Below are positions 55,950-64,000 of a stretch of 64,000 bases of DNA, piece by piece. The DNA is from Chrysoporthe austroafricana (lineage: Eukaryota; Ascomycota; Sordariomycetes; Diaporthales; Cryphonectriaceae). Position 1 is the stretch's first letter. Each line of letters starts with the position of its first letter. The stretch is taken from assembly GCA_001051155.2 (NCBI GenBank), contig JYIP02000007.1, positions 3,226,342-3,290,341 of the forward strand, in the 5' to 3' direction. The notes beneath the pieces are model-generated. The model made no database searches. It was not told the origin of the DNA and was given only the letters and a program-made list of their open reading frames with translations. Made by a program: the position numbers and the translations under genes.

Positions 55950-57120
55950 AAGATTGGAAATATCTTACAAGAATGCGATAGCTGCAGAAAGAATAAAATT
56001 GAATATTATAAGCCCTATAAACTGCTCTAACTATTCCTTATTCCGAAAGCGGTTTGGCAATTTATTAGCTAGGATTTTATAACCAAGCTACCTTTTTTAT
56101 AAGAACCCTTAACTAAAATGCAATATAATAGCATTCTAATAATGGTTTGCAGATTGAGCAAGTACGCTTACTTTTTCTTTTATAAAGAAAGCAGTATGGC
56201 AGAAGACCTTGCATATATATTCTTGAAAACGGTTATAGCTAATTACGGCATGCCCAAAGAAATTATTTCCGATAAAGACAGAAAGTTCGTATTGAATTTC
56301 TGGATCTTACTTACGAAATTATTCGGAATATAATAAAAGATATTTATAGCATTTTACCCGCAAACGGATAGATAAATAGAACGAATAAACCAGATTATCA
56401 AATAATATTTGCAATATTATATAAATTACGAACAAAATAACTGAATAGAGCTATTACTATTAATATAGTTCGCATATAATAATATAAATATAAGTACGAT
56501 AAAGAAATTATTATTTTACGCACTTTACGGCTATAACCCGATAGCTTATTATAACGAAATACCAGGAGCAAATGCAAAAGCTGCGGAAAAACGAATCAGA
56601 AAAATCAAGAAAATCCAGGAAGAATTTCAGAAAGAATTGAAATTTGTACAAGAAAGAATGATAAAATACGCTAATTCCAAAAAGATTAAAAGACCAATTC
56701 TATAAGAAAGAGATAAGATTTATCTTATCCGACAAAAAGAATATATCAAAATAATAAAACCCTCTTACTCGTTAGACTATAAGAAATTAGAACCGTTCAA
56801 AATCCTAAGGAAAATCTCAGATATCAATTTCGAACTTGTATTACCTTACGGAATAAAGATCTATCCGGTATTCCACATTTCATTTTTCGAACTAGTACTA
56901 AAATCGACTAAAACGGACAAAACTACCCAAATTGAAAATAACGAACCGGAATACGAAATCGAACGAATCCTCAAATACCGTAACCCGAATTACAACCCAG
57001 AATACCTTGTCAAATGGAAAAAGTACCCAATAAGCGAAAATTCATAAGAACCTAGAAGCAACTTGCGAAATGCATCCCAGGCATTAGCAAACTACTTAGA
57101 TAAGCAATAACGAAAAGCTA
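55950..57120 (+). pseudogene. Integrase and chromodomain remnant of gypsy element 1
   Basis: Zinc-finger relic CDSCRKNK at about 55,975, integrase core fragments at 56,118-56,333 (YGMPKEIISDKDRKF), a FxPQTD relic, and a C-terminal chromodomain at about 56,940-57,105 (YEIERILKY, EYLVKWKKYP, NLRNASQALANYL). A TAA stands where the chromodomain Trp is normally found, consistent with TGG decay. Confidence 0.85.
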
Positions 57121-57394
57121 GCAATTAAAAAAAAAAAAAAAAAAACTTACTAAACTAAGAGGACCGCCCTATTTCGGAACGAGAACTACCTTCGCCCAAA
57201 AAACCAGACCAATCCATTACGGAATTGTTAGCGCTTACGGAATTCCAATCAAAACTACTAAAAGAAGGATCTATAGCAGCAGCCGCAAACTCTTCAGAAA
57301 CTATTGCCTGCATTTCGACAGCCATACAATTACGCTTCTTTTCTTCAAGTCTTTAATTTACCAGTTTTATCCCTTTCTCCTGAAGAAAGCGATA

Positions 57395-57691
57395 TTATTT
57401 CTTCAGCCGTATAAGGCGAGCTAGAGATTCGGTTATGCAAATCTGAAACTCAAGAAGCCGCCCTTCTTCCTTAACCTCGCGGCTATCAATCCGGGATAAC
57501 TTATCAGTAACTCGTAATACTATAACCAAAATCAGAAGAGAAGAAGAATCAGGATAAAAAAACCTACAAAACGATAGCGGAATCCGGCCGGTATTACAAG
57601 AACGCCCCCGCTTTATACAGTTAGAACAACTCTTAACCCTATTTACTATACGGCACGACAAGCCTTTTTCAAAGCAGAAAGAATAAGGCAT
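57395..57691 (-). CDS. Antisense Cys-rich ORF between pol and 3' LTR
   Basis: A 98-codon minus-strand frame with a Cys pattern near the N-terminus (MPYSFCFEKGLSC, then SCSNCIKRGRSC). The pattern resembles short zinc-cluster-like proteins seen in fungal genomes, which I recall only as hypothetical. It is the only long open frame left in this heavily RIP-mutated element and lies antisense to pol. It may be an accessory or captured gene of the element, or chance. The other gypsy copy is cut by the window edge before this position, so it cannot be compared. Confidence 0.4.
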   Translation of the reverse strand: MPYSFCFEKGLSCRIVNRVKSCSNCIKRGRSCNTGRIPLSFCRFFYPDSSSLLILVIVLRVTDKLSRIDSREVKEEGRLLEFQICITESLARLIRLKK

Positions 57692-57887
57692 AATTTCGTA
57701 CCCCCGAGACTTGATAAAGGAAAATCGTTCAAGATAAGCAAGACTTTTGAAAGAAAGAGAAGACGAAAAGTTATAAGGTTTGCTAACCCTGCCAGATATC
57801 CTAATCAGGAAAATACGATAAACAGTCAGGGATAACAGGGGGCTTACAGAAGGTTGTTAAGGACAATAACCGATAGAAAAGGGATAA

Positions 57888-58304
57888 TATTATAAATCAA
57901 TGTACGGAATAAAAAGAATGAAACCCTAATACCCGCTCAGGCGGTAAGATAAGGATATATGCCCCGCAGGAATTATATAAGCTAGGGTTAGGGTCATGAA
58001 AGCTTAGCCCAGCTTACTGAGGCCCGGTAAGCAGCAATAAGCCCTATCGGGCAATTATAGGCCAAGGACAAAGAACCAGATATATAAGAATTGAAGAATT
58101 CTCCGGCTAGATAAATAAGTAATTCTTTAGTTATCAATCTAAGTATCAATTGGACTTTACTATTAATAGCCATATTAGCTTATGAATATTACGATACTCA
58201 GTAAACCCGTCCTGAAGCTCAAAGCCGTACTTGGTATCGCTCTTATTAGCATAAACCCTTTGACTTTACAGTATATCTTAGGATTTGCTGCAGCGTTCAT
58301 AACA
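57888..58304 (+). repeat. 3' LTR of gypsy element 1
   Basis: 417 bp. It begins TATTATAAATC (RIP form of TGTTATAAACC) and ends GTTCATAACA. It carries CTAGGGTTAGGGTCA near 57,980. Confidence 0.92.
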
Positions 58305-58963
58305 ACCGATAAGATTAATAGTGAATGCGTTAGTCTTATTTAAGTCGATAGGACTAATAGCGGTTTTGTCAGTCCAAACCCTAACCCTGCTTATATAAGC
58401 TTTTCCGAAAGCTTCGTTATAGGATTTAGAATTTTAATACCGAATAAGCCTTTCCTAGCTTACTTATTAATTTATAATATTATCCCTTTTTTATTAATTA
58501 TTATATTAATAATTTTCCGTAAGCGCTTTTTATATCCTTTATCTATTATTCGTACCTTCTTAATTAGGATATCTAGTAAAGTCGAAAAGCGTTATTATAA
58601 GAAAACCGATTAAAGTAATTCTTTCTAATTAATAGTTTTTTCCTATTATTCCGAAATGCTTATATATTCTTTTTATTCGGACTATAACCTTTTCTATATA
58701 GCTTCGGAAAAAGACTTTTCGCATTATGCGAAATGCATTTGCAACAAGTACGGGAATTGCGATATAGCTAGTCTTATTCCGGTTCAAATATAAAAAATCG
58801 TAAAGTAGCATTCTTAAATCGAAACGGAATTAAATATTACCGAAAAAGAGGCAATGCTAGCTAATGCTTGAATTTTTCGTTTACGGAAATAATATTATCT
58901 ATAAGGGGAAAAAATAGCGTATACTATTTGTCGGAAGCTGAATATAATTAAGGAATTAGAAAG
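58305..58963. other. AT-rich spacer between gypsy elements
   Basis: Contains AAACCCTAACCCTGC at 58,377-58,391 followed by TATATAAG, possibly an older reversed LTR edge. A 60-codon minus frame (58,629-58,811) is not recognised. Confidence 0.4.
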
Positions 58964-59475
58964 TATTATAACCCACCTAATATATAGGATACGAAACAAG
59001 CCATAAACCCAATAAAGGATTATGCGTCCGGCCCAATACCGATATAAGAATACGGAACCAAGGGTTAGGGTTACGATAAGATAATAAGAACCGCAACAAT
59101 CGCTTTGCGGTCCTTACGGTCCAAGCTATAAACGGCAATAATCGCTCTGCAATCCTTACAGTCCAAGCTATAGACCGCAATAATCGCTCTACGGTCCTTA
59201 CGGTCCAAGCTATAGACCGTAAATAGGAATTATCGGTCCCAAACTGAAAAGCCGGATATATAAAACCAGGCATTTACCAAATAGATAGTAATAGGTCTTC
59301 AATTGTCAATTTAAGTATTAATTGGACTTTACTATTAATAGCTATATAGGCTTATAAATATTATAATACTTAATGAACTTGTTCTGATATTCAAAGCAAT
59401 ACTTAATACCGCTTTTATTAGTATAAACCTTTTGACTTTACAATAACTTTTAGGATTGCTATAGCATTTATAATA
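58964..59475 (+). repeat. 5' LTR of gypsy element 2, with 42-bp U3 repeats
   Basis: The U5 half matches element 1, but the U3 half does not. The U3 holds AGGGTTAGGGTTAC near 59,061 and three tandem 42-bp units (59,092-59,133, 59,134-59,175 and 59,176-59,217), each containing TCCTTACGGTCCAAGCTAT or a RIP variant. Confidence 0.85.
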
Positions 59476-59559
59476 TTTTAACAATTCTTATTCAAGAACG
59501 ATTTAGTATATACCCTTTAAGCAATATCAGAATATAATAGCGCCCTAGACCTTATCTTT

Positions 59560-60500
59560 TTCTAGCAACCAAGCTTTTTAAGAAAAAGCCTTAACTATTC
59601 TTACTAACGAATAGCTCTAGCAATAAAACGTAGCCCTATACTAGCAGCTTGAAGAAATCAAGAACGAAATTATCCGCTTCAATGCCTTTCAGCAAGCTAA
59701 AGCTTTCAAGCTTGATAAGCCTAAACCTTACAAAAGTACCCGAAAACATTTTCAAGCTTTCCTAACGCAACTTAAAGCCTATTTCAAGCATTATAAAACC
59801 CAGTTCAGAATTACTTACAATAAAATCGATTTCGCAAGAAATTGCCTTGAAAAAACGGCCTTCCAGTAATAGGAACTAACCTTTCGCGATTATTTGGATA
59901 ATAGCAAGGAATTCCGTTCCGAAAATACCAAACATATCTTCTAGCGCTATGCTAACTTTGAATTAGCCTTTACGAAAACTTTCGGGAACCCGGACAAATA
60001 ACGTATTGCAATACGATAACTAGAAGCATTCCGGCAAACCGGTTCGGCCGCGGATTATACAGCCAAGTTCCGGCAGATTATTGCTTACCTAGATTACGAG
60101 GATAAGCCCTTTATAGATGCCTATTATGCGAAACTTAAAGAAGAAATTAAGAATAAACTTTATAAGGAAAACCGATTCGAAAAATTTAGTAAATTTATCA
60201 ATAAAGCAGTTCGCATTAATAATCGATTTTACGAACGAAAATAATAGCAATAGAAGAATTACGGCAATACCTTTCGGTATTAATTAAATTCTGAAAAGCG
60301 CAAGTTCCAATATAAAAACCGAAATAATATAACTTATTTAAGCATTACGTATATTAGACTTATAGAAATAAATATCTTTATATAAGAATAATATAAAAGG
60401 ATTATTTGCTATAATTGCAGCAAGAAAGGATATATTGCCTTTAATTGCTATTAAGAAAAGAAAAAATAAGAATAGAAATTAATCCTAAAAAGATAAATTA
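59560..60500 (+). pseudogene. gag remnant of gypsy element 2
   Basis: Aligns with the gag of element 1 (NEIIRFNAFQQAKAFKLDK, FAYxD-like segments) and ends with a zinc-knuckle relic, CYNCSKKGYIAF. Full of stops. Confidence 0.7.
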
Positions 60501-61420
60501 ATATCGCTTAATAATAGGAACCCAATTAGCTAAATAAAAATATTTAACCGGAATTAATAGCGGATCCTAATTATAATAGCTTTAGCTAAATAGCCTATTA
60601 CTAAAATTATTGCGTATTGCATTTCTCGGAAAAAGAAAATTTAAAATAGTTTTTATACAAATTTCAAAAATAATGCCAATTCGCTATAGGAAAAAAAGGC
60701 TTACTTTATAACATTATTATCCAAAATAGCAATTCCGATTATTCTAGCGGAAAATCTATTTAGAACGAAAAAGACTTAGGAAAATATTCTTTAAATTATT
60801 ATTTAGAACGATAATAAAGCAATATAATAGAAAGAGAAATCGGCATTACTAAGTCAGAATTATTAATACTTAGCAATATTATTGAAAGATTAATATACTC
60901 TAACAGATAGCCAAATAACTTATTAATTCTAATCTTTAACGAAAAACTTAATAAGAAATCGCTTAAACGGATAGCCCGTTATTAATAAAAGAATTGCTAA
61001 GATTGCAGCAAATAAATATCCAAATATACGGAAATTGAATATATTATTTACGGGCTTATAATAGAAAAACTCTTCCAAAGCATACTATTTCAGAATAGCG
61101 AATGCTTACCTTAAGAAAACGGAAAGATTAGTTATTTGCATTCTCATTATTATAAACTTGCTTGGATTAGCTATATATATTATAACTGCCAAATATATTT
61201 CAGCGAGAAAGTTAAATATAACTAGTTTCTATTTAGGGAATGGAATTAATTAATTTACTCTATTACGGAAAAGAGAAAGAAATTCAGAAAAGTCTTGCAT
61301 ATTGAAAATAATAACGCATATATCGGGCTATTAAATAATTGCTTATAAGCATACATTAATAAGAAAACTATATAAGGATAATGCTATATAATAGCATGCT
61401 TTATATATATATAGGATAAA

Positions 61421-61965
61421 TGTTATGAACCAGCAAGTGGTTCGAACCCTATAGACGAATCGAAAGCAAGGAAGAACCAGGCATGCCAAGAACCAACCAC
61501 CATGATTACATAATCAGGGTTAGGGTTAGTTTCACCAATAAGGATGGATAGCTATGGATATGAGTTATCCAGAAGAAACGGCAAGGTTGGATAGCTATGG
61601 ATATGAGTTATCCAGAAGAAACGGCAAGGATGGATAGCTATGGATATAAGCTATCCAGAAGAAAACGACAAGGATGGATAGCTATGGGTATGAGTTATCC
61701 AGAGGTATCCCTTAAGGAAGTATGATAACGGGAAGAGGATATAAGGATGGGGTATTCCCCCGAGTAAATAGACCATGAGAGAGCTTTTCAGTTGTCAATC
61801 TAAGTATCAATTGGACCCTACCATTAATAGCCATATTGGCTTATGAATACTTCGACACTCAGTAAACCTGTCCTGAATCTCAAGGCTGTACTTGGCACCG
61901 CTCTTGTTAGCATAAACCCTTTGACTCTACAGTATATCTTAGGATTTGCTGCAGCGTTCATAACA
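61421..61965. mobile_element. Nested solo LTR in gypsy element 2
   Basis: 545 bp with perfect 10-bp inverted ends, TGTTATGAAC and GTTCATAACA, and the 5-bp target duplication ATAAA (61,416-61,420 and 61,966-61,970). Removing it makes element 2 collinear with element 1 near 53,330. Its U5 half matches the other LTRs but is much less mutated, so it inserted later than most RIP. It carries CAGGGTTAGGGTTAG near 61,514. Confidence 0.95.
61540..61705. repeat. 43-bp tandem repeats in the solo LTR U3
   Basis: Four units (61,540, 61,583, 61,626 and 61,670) with the core GGATGGATAGCTATGG. Each unit has internal dyad symmetry; in the third, GGATAGCT pairs with AGCTATCC. They are probably U3 regulatory repeats. 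Confidence 0.85.
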
Positions 61966-62159
61966 ATAAAGCTAAAAAATGGTATAAGCTGTAGAAAATC
62001 GAGAAGAATTGGTAATATAGCTATGCTTAAACAAAAAAGCTAGTATAGCAAATAGCGAAAAATGCCCGGGATATTCCAAAAAAGAAAGATCGCTTATAAT
62101 AGGATAATAGCCGATTAGGATTATAAAGTCCTTATGCATTACGATTAAAGAAAACGAAA

Positions 62160-64000
62160 GGCATATTATTTTGGATGCATATATTAATGGGCAGCAATAT
62201 AGCATATTATTGGATAGCGGCATATAAGGAAATTTTATTTTGCCGAAAACCGTTAATAAGGAACGGATTCTTTAAACGCAAAAGAAAAATTCCTATAAGC
62301 TTAATATTATAGAAAGAAAAATAATTGCGTATAACTTAAATATAATCGATATGGAAACTAATTATCTACTTATTTCGATCCAAAGCCTTATAATAAATAT
62401 TATTTTCAATATTACGGATATAATATAATACAAATTAATCTTAGGAATACTTTAGCTTAAGAAATATAATTTTCGAATCGATTGGACTATTAATTAAATT
62501 TTATAAGAATAAGCCGTATTTACTGAAAAGGTTATAATTATTAGTAAAAGAAAAGACTTAATTATTAAAGATAATATAAGAAAAATGCGCTTAAATAGGC
62601 TTATAAATACCTTTAAAGCAGGAAAGCAAGCTATAATATAAGGAAGGGTTACGAATATTTTAAACTTCCAAACGAAAATTGAAAACGAACCAAAATTATA
62701 AGTAACTATTAACTAATAGAAGTTTGGTTAAATACGGAATAATATAAGAAAATATGAATTATAGAACTATAAAAAAGTATAGCTTTTATAGTACGAATAT
62801 GCTAGAAAACAATTTGGCTTAATACCCGATAAATACCCGAAACTATTAAAGACGAGAAAGCCCTAAAAACAAGAGGCCAGTAAAGCAAAATACGCATAAC
62901 GGTACTTTATATTCCTGCAAATCGCAAAAAATAAAGAAAGACTATTACCGGAATTTAAGAACGTATTACAGGAATATTATAAGTTCAAGAAACTATAGCA
63001 AAAGAAATTCGATTATGGCTTATTAAAGTATGGCCCTTTCGATTATAAAATCCTATTGAAAGAAAGAATAAAATCGCAAAATTACCCTATCTATAAGCTC
63101 GACCAAGCGAAATTCGAAGCACTTAAAGAATATATCGATAAGAACTTAAAGAGAGATTATATACGGAAATCGCGATTATTAGCAAAATACTCAATTCTAT
63201 TTATGCCCAAAAAGAATAGCAAATTACGACTTTGTATGGACTATCGATAGCTTAACGATATTACGATTAAGAACCGCTATCCCTTACCGTTAATAAGAGA
63301 AATACGAGACCGATTGATAAGAACAAATTGGTTTACTATTCTGAATTTCAAAGAAGGATACTATTATATCCGAATCAAAGAAGATAATATTTGGAAAATA
63401 GCTTTCAAAACTCGCTACGAACATTTTGAATACGTAATTTTACCTTTCGGACTAACCAATGCGCCCGTATCTTTCCAAAAAATAATCAATAATATCTTTC
63501 GCGAATACTTGGATATTATTATTATTGTTTACTTTAATAATATCTTTATCTATTCAAAAGATCTTATATTGCATAAATAATACGTATAGCAAGTATTCCA
63601 AATATTATAGGATAATAAATTCTTTATAAAATTAAGCAAATACTAATTCTATTAGCAAAAAATTAATTATTTAAGCTATACTATTAAGCTAGGATAAATT
63701 AGCATGCAAAAAGATAAAGTTTATGCAATAAAAGAATAGCTTATATTAGAAAAAACTAAAGAAATTAAGGCATTTTTCGGCTATACTAATTTCTATTAAT
63801 AATTCATTTAGGATTATAGCAAGATCGTATACCCTTTTACGGACTTTATAAAGAAAGACTAGAAATTCGAATAAATATAAGAAATACAAAAAGCATTCGA
63901 CAAAATTAAGAAACGAATTATATCGGAATTCATATTTTATAAAGCAAATTCGAACAAATTATTCGAAATCGAAACCGATATATCAGACTATACGCTCGAT
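62160..64000 (+). pseudogene. pol remnant of gypsy element 2
   Basis: Protease relic (YSILLDSGI-like) near 62,195-62,225. RT fragments at 63,056-63,250 (LRLCMDYR) and 63,314-63,580 (NFKEGYYYIRI, YFNN in the YxDD position). RNase H ETDISDYTLD is at the last bases. Truncated by the window end. Confidence 0.8.

Larger units (their letters stand above)
50981..58304 (+). mobile_element. Complete Ty3/gypsy chromovirus-type element, RIP-inactivated
   Basis: A 7,324-bp element with two 417-bp LTRs, flanked by the 5-bp duplication ACCGA (50,976-50,980 and 58,305-58,309). Internal order is gag, protease, RT, RNase H, integrase and chromodomain, as expected for chromoviruses. Many codons are TAA/TAG where Gln or Trp is expected, and the whole element is AT-rich, typical of RIP. 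A purine-rich tract (GATAGAAAAGGG, about 57,872-57,883) precedes the 3' LTR. No frame longer than about 110 codons survives in pol. Confidence 0.93.
58964..64000 (+). mobile_element. Second Ty3/gypsy element, runs off the window
   Basis: Begins with a 512-bp LTR (58,964-59,475; TATTATAACC start and CATTTATAATA end). It continues with gag (from about 59,560), a protease relic near 62,195-62,225 and RT (63,056-63,580), and reaches RNase H (IETDISDY) at the window edge. It shares internal sequence with element 1, with many C/T and G/A differences and stops. It is interrupted by a nested solo LTR at 61,421-61,965. Confidence 0.9.

Noticed and set aside
59092..59217. CRISPR-like array of 42-bp units
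   Set aside because: Units are contiguous without unique spacers, in a retrotransposon LTR of a eukaryote.
58977..59273. 98-codon ORF with AWTVRT repeats
   Set aside because: Minus-strand reading of the LTR tandem repeat; the 42-bp unit is a multiple of three and so keeps a frame.

Overview
The window comes from a filamentous ascomycete (Pezizomycotina, possibly Hypocreales). The grounds are short 50-77 bp spliceosomal introns, a fungal NRPS, a fungal acyl-AMP ligase, FunK1-type kinases, chromodomain Ty3/gypsy elements, and C-to-T / G-to-A decay typical of repeat-induced point mutation (RIP). The order-level placement is inference. No rRNA, convincing tRNA or CRISPR array was seen.

Layout. 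(1) 1-4,500: short repeats, the first copy of a long GC-rich composite repeat, a solo LTR and an unrecognised ORF. (2) 4,539-19,273: a decaying secondary-metabolite cluster with an acyl-AMP ligase, a 2-isopropylmalate-synthase paralogue, a small NRPS (T-C-A-T-C), an alpha/beta-hydrolase and a DHA2-type MFS exporter. The ligase and hydrolase look intact. The synthase is cut by a solo LTR with a 5-bp target duplication. The NRPS carries a 381-bp internal inversion, a frameshift and an in-frame TAG. The exporter lacks its C-terminus. (3) 19,690-44,400: GC-rich composite repeats (some inverted, with preserved block order) alternating with gene islands: a 343-aa unknown protein, a DUF7924-like protein, a methyltransferase pseudogene and a FunK1 kinase. 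The repeats contain 9-bp AGCTCGCAC-like satellites that are open in several frames and produce long spurious ORFs. (4) 44,677-50,129: a second FunK1 kinase with a poly-G patch containing an N, and a broken FHA-domain protein kinase. (5) 50,130-64,000: AT-rich, RIP-mutated sequence with one complete chromovirus-type gypsy element (417-bp LTRs, 5-bp target duplication) and a second element that runs off the window and carries a nested, younger solo LTR.

How the genes fit together (inference). The NRPS starts with a free carrier domain and has no loading adenylation domain. An acyl-AMP ligase lies in the same cluster, so an acyl chain would be activated and loaded in trans, condensed with one amino acid, and released by the terminal condensation-like domain. 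The isopropylmalate-synthase paralogue would supply a chain-extended amino acid, as its relative does for homotyrosine in echinocandin pathways. The hydrolase could tailor or release the product and the MFS protein could export it. As it stands the cluster cannot make its product.
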